Assembly: GCA_902806565.1 (NCBI GenBank)
Contig: CADCXA010000043.1
Span: 1 to 64,000, forward strand
DNA from: Hypoxylon rubiginosum
Lineage: Eukaryota; Ascomycota; Sordariomycetes; Xylariales; Hypoxylaceae
Length of the DNA stretch: 64,000 nt
Direction: 5' to 3'
Shown: positions 15,658 to 25,967 of the stretch, piece after piece
Numbering within the stretch: the stretch's first letter is position 1
Layout of the letters: each line of letters starts with the position of its first letter
Translations under genes and position numbers: made by a program
The notes under the pieces: generated by a model
Database searches by the model: none
Told to the model about the DNA's origin: nothing
What the model saw: only the letters and a program-made list of their open reading frames with translations

Positions 15658-18649
15658 GGACGATCACCAGTCATGCGAGACCGCACCTGAAGCTTGCATA
15701 CCTCCGGTTTACGTGCTTTCGAAACCCCACCATTCTGCGATCCTATGCTACGACGCGGCTTGACCTGCCTGCCCTAGATAAAAAATGGCGACACATTTGG
15801 AAGCAGAGCGAGGAAGCTTCCCGCATTCGGCAGACGAGCGACGACGCTGCTCCCAAGCCCGATGACCCGAAATCCGACGACCGCTTGTACATCCTGTCCA
15901 TGTTTCCCTATCCGTCAGGGAACCTCCACCTCGGACATCTTCGAGTATATACCATACCCGACGTGATAGCTCGCTTCCGGAGGTTACAAGGTCGTGATGT
16001 CTTGTTACCGATGGGCTGGGACGCGTTTGGATTGCCAGCTGAAAATGCGGCAATCGAACGTGGCATTGACCCAGCCGTTTGGACAAGGGATAACATTGCC
16101 CGAATGAAAGAGCAGCTTGAGTTGCTGAACGCAAGTTTCGATTGGTCGCGGGTTAGTTGAGATATACCACCAAACGGATAGAGCGCTATTTGTTAATCAT
16201 TGCTACGAAGGAATTCGCAACCTGCGACCCGGAATTCTACAAGCATACCCAGAAGATATTCCTCCTTCTTCGGGAGCACGGCTTCGTGAGCAGAAGAAAG
16301 GCGATGGTCAATTGGGATCCCGTCGATAACACGGTGCTGGCGAACGAGCAGGTCGACTCGGACGGTCGGTCGTGGAGATCAGGTGGGAAGGTTGAGCAGC
16401 GCGAGCTTGAACAATGGTTCTTCCATATAACCAAATTCAAGGAGTCGTTGCTGGAAGATCTCAAGCAACTTGGCAAGGATGATGCTTGGCCGGAGAGGGT
16501 TTTGGCTATGCAGAGGAACTGGCTTGGCCGTACCGAAGGCGCCTATTATGAATTTCTCACATACACCGACGGTACTTCGACAGAGTCGCACAAGCTAAGA
16601 ATTTATACCACGAGGCCAGAAACCATTTTTGCAGCTCAGTTCATTGCGCTATCGCCACAGTCGCCAATTGTGCAGCAAATGGCACAGCACGATCCGGAAC
16701 TCCGTGATTTTGTGGAGCGAGTGAAGTACCTCTCACCTGACACTACGGAGGGATACCGTATATCGAGTCTGAGAGCAACTAGCCCACTATCGTCCCTGCA
16801 AAACACGAAGGGGGCGAATCTTGAGACTCTGCCTGTGTACGTCGCTCCCTATGTGAGAGGGGATTACGAGACAGGAGCGATTATGGGAGTCCCGGCCCAC
16901 GATGCAAGAGACTTTGCATTTTGGAAGCGTCATTGTCCTACTGAAACTCTCAAGTATGCCGTCTCGCCGCATGTAGATGGGTCTACGTCTAGCCTGAAAA
17001 ACGGGCCTTATCTAGAGGAGGGATACTTGACACGTATCACTGGCTCTTATAGTACAACACCCTCTGTCGTCGCAGCCAGAAAAATCGTGTCCCAGATAAA
17101 AGCTACCTCGAATCTTGCAGAGAGTAGCACCAAATGGAGGATTCGAGACTGGTTAATCAGCAGGCAAAGATACTGGGGAACACCGATACCAATCATCCAT
17201 TGCCATACATGCGGCCCTCAGCCCGTTCCGAATGACCAGCTTCCCGTCACTCTTCCCAAGGTTGATGCGCATTGGGCTAATGGTCGGGCTGGCAACCCGC
17301 TGGAGTCAGCCACGGATTGGGTAAACACAACTTGCCCGAAATGTCACGGTCCTGCTAAGAGGGACACCGATACGATGGACACTTTTGTCGATTCAAGCTG
17401 GTATTATATGAGATTCCCCGACCCCAATAATTCAACAGCACCGATATCCGAGTCCATGGCGAGAAGCCACCTTCCAGTCGACCTTTACGTTGGCGGAGTC
17501 GAGCACGCTATTTTACACCTCCTCTACGCTAGATTCGTGTATAAGGCGGTTATAAGCATCCTCTATCCTGAGATAGCGGCTGAGACTAGGAAGGGCACAT
17601 CTTCAAAAAGCCTATCTGGTTTCTCAGGCGAGCCTTTCAAACGACTCATCACGCAAGGCATGGTGCATGGGAAGACTTACACGGACCCCGACAGTGGCCG
17701 TTTCTTGAAACCGGACGAAGTGGATCTATCGAATCTATCTCAACCCAAAGTTGTAGCATCTGGAAAGGATGCGACTGTTACTTTCGAGAAGATGTCCAAG
17801 TCGAAACATAACGGTGTGGACCCGACTACTTTTATTGCCAAATACGGCTCCGACGCCACAAGAGCCCACATCCTCTTTCAAGCGCCCGTTGGTGATGTTT
17901 TGAACTGGGACGAGGACAAGATTTTCGGCGTTACACGTTGGCTGCGTCGAGTGTATACCTACGTCCAGAGCGTTCGCGAATCGGGGGATCCTCCCTTGGG
18001 CTCAAGCAACGGGTTCAATGGGGAAGTTTACTTCAGTAAAACCGCAGATGAAGTTCAGGAAATGGATCCGGGGAAAGCAGCACAATGGGTCGCGGATGTG
18101 GAGGTGTGGCGCACGACACAGAATACTATCACCTCGGTCACCAACGCAATAGAAAAAGTCTATCCATTGAATATTGCGGTATCCAGCCTAATGGGTTTGA
18201 CGAATGTGCTCATCGAGAACAGCGCTGCTTCATACCTGATCAAGAGAGAAGCTACAGTGCAGCTCATAAAGATGATGGCACCCATCACGCCGGCGTTTGC
18301 TGAAGAGTGCTGGAGCGTCCTCGATCCCACCATCGGGAGCATATTCGTCGACGGCAGGCACACGTGGCCCGTTCCGGACGGGTCTCTGCGGCTCCTAGGG
18401 CGAAGCCGCATCAGCTGCGCCGTCCAGGTGAACGGCAAGCTGCGGTGCGTGGTGGAGATCCCGACGAAGCCGGCGGAGATCGCGGACGCCGGCGCCGGGT
18501 TCCAGGAGTGGGTCACGGAGGAAATCCTCAAGTCCGAAGAGGCGCGGACTAAGCTAGTCGGCGATAACGATATTCGCGGGGCGAGGAAATTTTTCCCCGT
18601 TAAAAATGGTGCAGTGGTTAATTATATAGTTCCGAAAAGAACAACGTAA
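15642..18649 (+). CDS. Mitochondrial leucyl-tRNA synthetase
   Basis: Class I aminoacyl-tRNA synthetase that charges mitochondrial tRNA-Leu (fungal NAM2 type). Exons are 15642-16151 and 16211-18649, joined across a 59-nt phase-0 intron; the product is 982 aa, normal for the family. The first 40 or so residues are basic and Ser/Thr-rich with few acids, like a mitochondrial presequence. The ATP-binding HIGH motif appears as HLGH at 96-99, in the context [10 protein letters not shown]. The second signature, KMSKS, is intact near 697-701. Between them lie the CP1 editing domain, including a TTRPET motif, and the tryptophan-rich catalytic second half; the C-terminal anticodon-binding region is complete. 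The intron removes a TGA that would otherwise break the frame. The gene abuts the left isochore, yet its frame shows no RIP damage. Confidence 0.97.
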
Positions 18650-18730
18650 AAATGGAAAGAAATATACGTTGTTATAAATTTGATGTTTTATATGTAAATA
18701 AATAATTATATATTATTAAAATATTACGAA

Positions 18731-18749
18731 CCCCCCCCCCCCCCCCCCC
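18731..18749. repeat. C19 homopolymer
   Basis: Nineteen consecutive cytosines lie 80 bp past the LeuRS stop, directly after a 70-bp A+T-rich stretch. The exact length is probably unreliable in the assembly. It may mark an old insertion or a join between sequence blocks. Confidence 0.9.
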
Positions 18750-19340
18750 GAAAAGAGAATCGCGATCTGCTGCCAGACGCGTAAACACCAGCTGAATCTC
18801 CCTAGACATAACACGAGTTAAGGGTCGCCCATCTTTCACATTTGCCCAGATTTCTTCAATGACCGGGGACGTGCCTATAACGCTGGCCGAGACCGTCGTG
18901 GATGCGTTTAGCGATGCCTTACTCAGTAATGATAACGAGAAGTTAGCTAGCTGAGCCGTTCGTCCTTTGCGGCTACCACACCAGTGAAGTAGAAGAAAAC
19001 CGTAACTATGACGCAGTGCGAAGTGGCCAGTCACTAGTCTCTTTCAATACATTCTTGCATCCACTCCGCATGCGCCGGGTTATAGGTCTATCTGACCCTT
19101 TACTCAACGGTTAGAAAAGGTCTACGTTGATGTACACTGCTCGTGCGCGACCGCTTCCCAGGCTTCTTCAGTAGATAAACTAAACCGGAGTTCGTTATGG
19201 CTAGTCAAGGTTATGGCTGGCTCGTTACCCTCTACACTGTAACAGAACAGGCGGATTGAAGGCGAAACCCAGGTCCTGGGTCTTGGAGAGGGTTTTCGTT
19301 TTAGGCTGGCGATCTGCAGAATTCGGAGTCGTGACATCCG
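18750..19340 (-). pseudogene. Unrecognised decayed coding relic
   Basis: Two minus-strand open stretches, 19122-19337 (71 codons) and about 18750-19034 (about 95 codons before the G tract), have protein-like composition. Between them, another frame carries a plausible segment (PAHAEWMQECIER) that ends at a stop directly before the next open stretch. I found no intron with consistent phase that joins all three. The simplest reading is a gene fragment broken by small indels. I do not recognise the family; a real multi-exon gene with non-standard splicing is the alternative. Confidence 0.3.
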
Positions 19341-19501
19341 ATTAACCGCTGTGCTTCGTCAAAAATTCCTAGGCGCGACGCATCCAATTTGTACCTGGCT
19401 TGACAAAGGCGTCCCACACCCCGATATAATATCTCCATCCACTACATAGTATACGCAAATGGGGTTTCTGGACCTCAGTGTCTCTAAACCCTGATAAATA
19501 T

Positions 19502-20360
19502 TCAAATTGGAGTATCCGAGATCTCTAAGACCAGATTTTTCACAACTTCAACCCCAGTATTGATATCCTCATTAGAGTTCCTTGCTGGAACATGTAGAAA
19601 CATGACTTTCTTCTCCAATCCCCGTTTCCAGAGCTCGGCCAAAGATGAATAGAACATGTATTCACATGAGAATCGTCCGGCTGCTGTTGAGGCTCGGATG
19701 AGTGTGTTCTGTAACGAGTATCAGTGAACAATTTCTTGGCAGCGGGGATTGAGGGATCAATCACAGGCATGGCGCTCTTCAACCGCATTGCAAGGTCTTC
19801 AACATCAAAATCGGGATATAGGATAGGAGGGCAAGATGCGAATTGCAGCTCCGTGGGTGTCTCACTGGAAGTAGCGATAGTTTGTGGGATTTTACCGTCA
19901 AGGTCCCTTCTCACATAGCCGTCTCTGTTTCCAAGTTTCTCCAGCGAATAGCCGGGGTAGCTACGCATCTGCCCAAGGTGCAATACGAAATTCACCTTCA
20001 AGCAATCTTCCTCACCAAACTCGACTCCAGTAGCGGCTATCGTCTCTGCCCATGATGCGGAGCTTGCATTCCAAATGTCGCGAACAGCTTTAGTTACTTC
20101 GTCGTAAGTTACCCGAATGTGGGGATACTTGACGAGATGAATCGTTCTCGGGGGTGTTGAGTTACTATAGAGAATGTCGGGTAAGGCGTCAAGGACCTCC
20201 ATGGAAGCATTGAAATCGTGGGTCTCGGCGTATAGCTGATGGGAAAAATGAGCGTCGGGCCCTATGCTTCTTTAATTGAACATACCCCAAATGCAGTAAC
20301 GCCGACGACCATTGCTCCACCCGGCACCTTTGGCCACGAGCCTGCAGACTCCATAGTCAT
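19502..20360 (-). CDS. Pyroglutamyl-peptidase I family (C15) protein
   Basis: Cysteine peptidase of family C15, which removes N-terminal pyroglutamate from peptides in the cytosol. Minus-strand exons are 20360-20286, 20235-19765 and 19708-19502, with introns of 50 nt (phase 0) and 56 nt (phase 0, CTGAT branch); the product is 250 aa. The first exon gives the typical N-terminal strand VVGVTAFG. Exon 2 carries IRVTYDEV and the glutamate loop YSLEKLGNRDGY (Glu124). Exon 3 carries the catalytic Cys197 in AAGRFSCEY and His221 in MFLHVP, so the Glu-Cys-His triad can be assigned. Read without introns, the exon 2 frame runs on to a different stop and loses the Cys and His. The start is the first ATG of the exon 1 frame; a second ATG lies two codons later. 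Fungal members are more divergent than bacterial Pcp, so substrate choice is uncertain. Confidence 0.9.
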
Positions 20361-20871
20361 AGTCACCTTTGCGGGAATCTTGAGTGATGTTGGTCGTTGG
20401 CTCTCCATGTGTGAGACACCATTCAAGAGCAAAGTCGAGCATGAAAATGAGCACCAAGGTGGGCGGAGCAGCTACGCTCGCATCGCCAAATGGCTTGAAT
20501 TGCCAGACACTTGATCTGCTGACACGGAAGCACCTACCACGTTTATTCCGACCATCGGGGGGGCTTATGTGACACAGCATAAGTGTTACTTGCTGGGCTG
20601 GTTTTTCATCGCTGACCGGTGAGGCTGCACGTAAGTACCCAGTAAGTGCTGTCTCGGCACAGCGATAACGTGCTTGGTCATGGTTGGCCCACGTGCCGCT
20701 GTCTGTTTTGCCACGAAAAGCAAACAGCTAGAGGCGACTCAACATGAACAACACTCGCGACACCCTGAAATCCATTACATCCATTACATCCTGTTTCGGG
20801 CTTTAACTTGATCACATTGGAACTGAAGATATACGATTCCTATAAGTCGTGTTGGAGAGCAAAGAGCATCA
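20361..20871. promoter_or_regulatory. Shared promoter region, C15 peptidase and FN3K
   Basis: This 511-bp gap separates the starts of two divergent genes and must hold both promoters. A short direct repeat of TCCATTACA occurs near 20,768-20,788. I see no other gene or clear motif. Confidence 0.5.
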
Positions 20872-22238
20872 ATGATGCCTTCAGAGCTGCATCACCTATT
20901 AGAAGGCGGCGGATTCGATCGGCCAGAGGGTCTCAAGCATGTCACGGGTAATTTTCCCGTTGATGAGGCAGTCATGGAAGGTACCAGCCCTCCCAAACCT
21001 TGCCCAAAGTCACTGAATCTCACAATATACAGTTCTACCCGAGAAGTTCAAGTTGGTGTCAGCTGTGGCCTTTGCGACGTCGGACTTCTCGATCACGGGC
21101 TGTCTGGAAGGAGTATCGGATGACGTTTGCAACACAAAATACTTTATAAAGGTATGTCAGAATCGAGACGTTCACTTAAAGCCAAGGATATATATTCTCT
21201 CGTGTCTCTGCCCTGGAAGAAATGGAATGTACCTAACTCATTTAGTGTGCTGCACACGAGGAAGGCGAGATGATGCTAGCAGGTGAATATACCTCTCTGA
21301 GCACCATCCAGAAAGTCTGCCCCGGCTTGGTGCCAAACCTACTAGGATTTGGCCGGTATCGTAATAACCCACCTGGTCTCATAATGTACTTCCTCGTTGA
21401 GGAATTCTTGACGATCGACAAAGCAGTCCCAGACCCTATGAAAATGGCATCGCAGCTAGCAAAGATGCATCGCGAGGGAGCATCGCCAACGGGTAAATTC
21501 GGCTTCCCAGTGACCACATGCGATGGACCGCTCCCTCATCCTGTTGACTGGAAGGACACTTGGGCGGCGTTCTTTGCGGAGCTCCTGCGCAGCCGTGTGC
21601 GAATGGATGCTAATGCCTGCGGAGAGTGGCAAAAGCTGGAATTGGCAGCCGAGCAAGTCATCACGAAAGTAGTGCCGAGACTTCTGGTTCCTCTGAAATG
21701 GGAGGGCAGGCCGATAGAGCCAAGTCTTATTCATGGCGATCTTTGGGATGCTAATGTCAGCACGCTCGAGTCCGGAGAACCTATCATCTATGACGCTGGC
21801 TCTTACTATGCGCATAATGAGATGGAGATCGGTATTTGGCGTGTCATCTATGCGAAGAACTTGGGAGACCTAGCGTATAAAGACGCTTACTTTAGATCAT
21901 ACCCACCTGCTGAGCCTGTTGAAGAATTGGACGACCGCAACAGGCTGTACAGTCTCAAGTGTAACTTGAACTGGTCAGCCACTGACCCAGGCATAATAAC
22001 TAGGAGAATGTAAGTTACACAAAGCACAGCATATTTTCTTTTCTTTTCTTGCTTCCCTTTCTATTCATCTCTCTGCAACCGGTCCGTTCCCACATAGTAT
22101 GCAACCCTGCTCACAAGTCACAGCGCATATAACGATATGTGCTATCTCTGTGAGAAGTATGCACCTTTGGAAGACCTCGATAGCTATGATCCAGAACTCG
22201 ATCCAACAGTCACGCGACACATTGCTGTCACCAGCTGA
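20872..22238 (+). CDS. Fructosamine/ketosamine-3-kinase family protein
   Basis: Member of the fructosamine-kinase/aminoglycoside-phosphotransferase fold, which phosphorylates sugar-lysine adducts so that they fall off glycated proteins. Exons are 20872-20980, 21033-21151, 21246-22009 and 22124-22238, with introns of 52, 94 and 114 nt and matching phases; the product is 368 aa. The N-terminal lobe gives NTKYFIK, the ATP-binding lysine strand, followed by EGEMMLAGEY. The catalytic loop HGDLWDAN starts at His239. The metal-binding motif is DAGSYYAHNE at 259, where most relatives have DPAS. The last exon (YNDMCYLCEKYAPLEDL) is conserved in fungal members; without it the frame would end inside the helical domain. 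A second ATG directly follows the first. The partly altered DPAS motif leaves the exact substrate open. Confidence 0.92.
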
Positions 22239-22402
22239 GTGAGAAATTGCCGGTTCTGCGCCTGACGACACCTGGTCGCGGTGGACACTTTTGAAGTGAA
22301 TGCTCCCCTGACGTTAATAAGTAAGGGCATAGATTCTCTTGAATATATAAAATACTCAAAGTACCTACTAGTTGTTTCTGAAAAGCTCCTTGAATAATCA
22401 TG

Positions 22403-22407
<5 letters not shown>

Positions 22408-22437
<30 letters not shown>
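22408..22437. repeat. (GAT)10 microsatellite
   Basis: Ten uninterrupted GAT triplets in the intergenic region. It is the only long perfect trinucleotide tract in the gene island and probably varies in length between strains. Confidence 0.95.
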
Positions 22438-22440
<3 letters not shown>

Positions 22441-22779
22441 ATTGTTTACGTCCGGCTAACTACCTAGACATACAATATATCTATTGGCACAGCGACGCAC
22501 AACATTGGCGCATAGGACATCTGGGTACCCCCCCGGCAAAGGGACAGAGCCAGAGTTTCGCCTGACATAAGAAATCCGCCGCTGTTCTTGCCCGTGTGCA
22601 CTCCTCCCTTTCGCTTGCCCTATATAGGGGCTTCTAACCAGGGCGCCAGCCATAGCTAGCCAATCCATTTTCAGGAAAACCCCTTCTTCAAGCCCGCCTA
22701 TTCTAACGTCTCAGAACCACCCTCCCAACGCCCGGCGAACCCTAAAGTAGGGTGAAAAACCCTGAGGATCAGATACTTA

Positions 22780-22858
22780 AAGCCACGGTGGGATTCTAAT
22801 GCATGGCAATGCACGAGCTACACACAGCTAGGCGCTTTAACCACTGTGCCATGTGGGT
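22780..22858 (-). other. Degenerate class II tRNA-like sequence
   Basis: On the minus strand, an A-box-like block TGGCACAGTGG (22,851-22,841) is followed by TTAAAGCGCC, close to the D-arm of Ser/Leu tRNAs. Then come an AGCT/AGCT pairing, a perfect 5-bp hairpin TGCAT-TGCC-ATGCA where a long variable arm would sit, and an eroded T-arm ending AGAATCCCAC. The order and spacing fit a Ser/Leu-type tRNA or a tRNA-derived SINE head. The acceptor stem pairs only partly and the T-loop has lost GTTCGA. I take it as a relic, not a working tRNA. Confidence 0.35.
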
Positions 22859-22860
22859 AA

Positions 22861-24483
22861 TCACGCCTTTGAGAACCGTTCAGGTTCCGTGAGACACTGG
22901 TCATGCCACCATGTGAAGAATGTAATGATACCCGTCTGGGTATCTGGTCCAAAGCAAATCTTGAAGTAATTCGCATTGTAGTCAGTGAATCGGGCTCTTT
23001 TAACGAACTCATCTCGGGACTGCAGCCATGTAAAAATGTCATATTGGTAATGGTTTAAAGGGAACGACTCGGACGGTAAGCCCTGGAAAGCCAGATACAA
23101 CGAAGACTGGCCGTTATTATCCTTCATATAAATGTCGATTGACAAGGTTCTAGCTTCGTTATAGTACGTTCCTGTGTAGTCGGACAGATTCCTGGGTGTT
23201 GTACCTAGAATCTGGCTGCCTTGAAGCTCTGCTTCCAAGCGCGGGTGCCACTTCAGAGCGGCTGCTGCTGTCTCTCTTGATAAGGAAACGAAGTCATTCC
23301 GTTTCTCTTTTTCTACGCCAAGATACGCTTCTAGGTAAAGCTGCCCTAGCCAGTCTGCAGCGTCATCAAGAGCCAGCGAGTTCGTCAGGACAATGACAGC
23401 GCCTTGTGTTGAGGGTATAAGATTGACAGCAGCTAGGTTCCCGGGCATTCTCCCCTGATGGTAGAGGATCAGTTTTGAATCTTGGCCTCGCGCAACTTCT
23501 GGCATTTTCTTAGGGTACATCAGGTCTACGTTAAGACCAACTGCACCCATTGGTCCGGGAATTTGGACACGAGCCCATCCAAGAGCATAACTTGCTTCGT
23601 GGCCGGTGATACGACTCATGGAGATCTTGGGTGAGAAGAGGAAAGGCACCTGCTTCAGTGGATAACCGGGTGTTGTAGTCTCTCCAGACTCGAGTTGATG
23701 TTTCCCGGTCGCTAGGAAGGCAGTATAGAGTTTGACCAGGTCTCGAATGCAGCTCCGCATCGCAGATCCTGGGCCTCCCACAGTGTTATCCCCCGAGAGC
23801 ATTGGCGTCACCTCAATCGTGGAAGCATTATCGAGGGCTTGATAAGTCTTAGCGACGTTTTCATGGCCATCGAAGAAGACGTGGGTTCCAGACCGCGACA
23901 TTTGCAATGGTTCGAAGATGCGGGAGTGAATGATTTGTTGCCAAGGCTCTCCGGTCGCTTCCTCCAGCAAGTGAGCAGCTATCTCATAGCCCATATTGTT
24001 GTAGAGGAACTCGTTCCGGAAAGGCTTAACCTGCTTGAGATCGTTGATGAAGTTCATGCTATTCTCCTTGGATATGAGGACACTGTTCTCGCTTCCGAGC
24101 CAGTACAGAGTGCTTTCCATTCCAGCACGATGCGAGAGGCAGTCTACCGGTGTCATGTGATGATGGAGTATCTCACTTCTCGTATGAAACGAAGGCAAAA
24201 TTTCCTTCACTGGCGTGTCCCATCCGAACTTGCCGTCCTGAACACACAAAGCAATTGCTGCCGCAACAAGGGCTTTGGTCAGTGATGCACACGGAAATAT
24301 TGTCGCATCATCCACTGGGAGCTTCTTTTCCGTGTCCCGGTATCCGATGAACTCAGAATGGATGAGCTCTCCATTATGTATGATCGCAATGGCAGCACCA
24401 GGGGTACCACCAATATCCATCAACTGTTTAGCCTCGGACAGCACAGCTTCGACTCGGGATTTGACTGCGGCAGCAGGTTCCAT
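22861..24483 (-). CDS. Class C beta-lactamase-like serine hydrolase
   Basis: Penicillin-binding-protein/AmpC-fold serine hydrolase of 540 aa in one uninterrupted exon. The nucleophile motif SxxK is SLTK at 67-70, in the context PCASLTKALVAA. The YxN motif is YNN at 161-163, and the third motif is HQG at 342-344 (YHQGRMPG). The last 120 or so residues, starting near NLSDYTGTYYN, form the beta-barrel-like C-terminal domain common in fungal and bacterial relatives. There is no signal peptide, so the enzyme should be cytosolic. Family members include esterases, acyltransferases (LovD type) and D-peptidases; the sequence does not say which this is. It is divergent from the NLR gene, with 1.5 kb between starts. 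The lack of introns in a gene of this length is unlike most neighbours. Confidence 0.93.
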   Translation of the reverse strand: MEPAAAVKSRVEAVLSEAKQLMDIGGTPGAAIAIIHNGELIHSEFIGYRDTEKKLPVDDATIFPCASLTKALVAAAIALCVQDGKFGWDTPVKEILPSFHTRSEILHHHMTPVDCLSHRAGMESTLYWLGSENSVLISKENSMNFINDLKQVKPFRNEFLYNNMGYEIAAHLLEEATGEPWQQIIHSRIFEPLQMSRSGTHVFFDGHENVAKTYQALDNASTIEVTPMLSGDNTVGGPGSAMRSCIRDLVKLYTAFLATGKHQLESGETTTPGYPLKQVPFLFSPKISMSRITGHEASYALGWARVQIPGPMGAVGLNVDLMYPKKMPEVARGQDSKLILYHQGRMPGNLAAVNLIPSTQGAVIVLTNSLALDDAADWLGQLYLEAYLGVEKEKRNDFVSLSRETAAAALKWHPRLEAELQGSQILGTTPRNLSDYTGTYYNEARTLSIDIYMKDNNGQSSLYLAFQGLPSESFPLNHYQYDIFTWLQSRDEFVKRARFTDYNANYFKICFGPDTQTGIITFFTWWHDQCLTEPERFSKA

Positions 24484-25120
24484 GATGTTTCTTTCTCAAT
24501 GGAGGTTCAATGATTCATAAAGTGAAGAGCGGGATCCTCGAAATGCTTGCTTGTTTGCTTCTTCGTTGGTGGCAGAGCATTGTACTTTTATTGGTGAACC
24601 TCCCCGATGACGGACTGCCGGGTTACCTTGCAGATCGTCCCGCAATCTGCCTCGCGGTCTGCCTTCGGAATCAATCACAAGAAGAACACTACATGTTGGA
24701 AAATGCTGTGTGGCAGTTCAGGCCAGAAGCGCTTATATGGGCAAAAGCATCTATCCCACGATAGATGGGAAGGCACGTCACCCGAACGGAGGGAGTCGGA
24801 GACTCCCGATGTGAGCTAGCTAGACCTCCTCTTATCCTCTCGGATCACTTCCGACTACCTCTACCTCCTGTTGCAGGTTATGAGCCGCTGGAACACTCTA
24901 CATAGTAGGTGAATTGATGTAGTGTGATGCAGTTGCATCAATGGCATCATCTTCAATTCCAAATTAACCTTTTTGAGGGGCATTGCCCATTCTTGGTAAC
25001 AACTCAAACACGGTCTTGGAATTGGCGAGCTATGAAAACATGGCGGTCCGGTCTAATTAAATTTCCTGCTAAAAATAAACGAACCCGGAGAAAAAGGGGT
25101 CCTGCCAGATAGCGCTGATA

Positions 25121-25191
25121 GGAATCGAACCTAACACCCCTTACCTTGCATAAGATACATTCCAGTCCCAGGCCCCCCGCCCTCTCTGCCA
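25121..25191 (-). other. Pol III-type A-box/B-box pair, tRNA-like
   Basis: On the minus strand, TGGCAGAGAGG (25,191-25,181) fits the A-box consensus. GGTTCGATTCC (25,131-25,121) fits the B-box consensus exactly. The 49 nt between them suits a class II or intron-bearing tRNA. The T-stem pairs over four bases, but I could not pair an acceptor stem. It is either a tRNA relic, a SINE head or chance. Confidence 0.3.
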
Positions 25192-25198
25192 GTCTCAG

Positions 25199-25228
25199 TA
25201 GGTACCTACATATATGTATGTACCTAGT
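25199..25228. repeat. TAGGTACCTA-type near-palindrome
   Basis: TAGGTACCTACAT is followed by an ATGTATGTACCTA arm, giving a near-perfect inverted repeat with one mismatch. Similar TAGGTA/TACCTA words cluster at 25,320-25,335, 37,945-37,985 and 43,318-43,391. Confidence 0.7.
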
Positions 25229-25967
25229 ATGTCCACCCCTTTCAGCCCTAGGCAGACTGTTCACCAGCGACCTATCTTGTGCCAAAGCTTTTTTTTTTCA
25301 GAGACCTTGAAGCGACCGACTACCTACCAGGTAGCCCGACTTAGGGTGGTGAGGGTTGAACACACCCACGCCCCCACACGGGACAGTCAGTTGTCGGGCT
25401 ACGACAGGTCTGACGGGAATGCGCAGAAAAAGGGAAATGGGAATAAAAGATGTTGATTGAGTGTGTGGTGTGACCCGGCATTGCATTGCATAAGCTCATT
25501 CATAGGTCATTTGTATGAGGCCATCCTGGCTGCCTGGCTGCGGCTGATCTTCTCTTATCTATAACCAATTGATCACCGGCTTCCAGCCCATGAGCAGGCT
25601 TCTTCCCAACGCATCATGCAATATTTAACCGACCGGTGTGAATGTTGTTTCATTACACAGCATACCTCCTACACAGTGTGCCTAAATGAGAAAATCTTTC
25701 TCAACCCCCAATCGCAAAAAGCAATAGTTGAACAGACCATTCCAGTTTTGCAAGGACAAATACGCAACATGAGATTGGATCGTCTAAATCCGAACTAGGA
25801 ACGCCATATGAAGGCAATATGAAGGCAAGAACGGTGGCTGAAGGATCCGATGGGTTGCAGGGGATGTCGAGAGGATGGAATAACAGTATGCATGTTCTAT
25901 TAAGTTTCTCAAGAGACATCATTTCATATTGTAGCAGGAATGCCTGCTACCGTTCATTCCAGTCGCC

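Larger units (their letters stand above)
22239..22860. other. Intergenic region between convergent genes
   Basis: It holds the 3' sides of the FN3K-like gene (+) and the serine hydrolase gene (-). I see a GAT microsatellite (22,408-22,437) and, next to the hydrolase stop, a tRNA-like sequence on the minus strand. No protein-coding stretch is convincing. Confidence 0.6.
24484..25967. promoter_or_regulatory. Divergent promoter region, serine hydrolase and NLR
   Basis: This 1.48-kb gap lies between two divergent starts. It contains a 7-bp perfect inverted repeat, GGGAGTC-GGA-GACTCCC (24,791-24,807), of the sort bound by zinc-cluster regulators; a tRNA-promoter-like pair of boxes (25,121-25,191); and a near-palindrome of TAGGTA/TACCTA words (25,199-25,228). 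Small frames in it look non-coding. Confidence 0.5.

Noticed and set aside
19502..20360. Frameshifted C15 pseudogene
   Set aside because: Two introns with correct donor, branch and acceptor and matching phase restore one 250-aa frame with all catalytic residues.
20239..20580. Plus- and minus-strand frames around the C15 first exon
   Set aside because: Out of frame with the C15 gene or antisense to it; no family resemblance.
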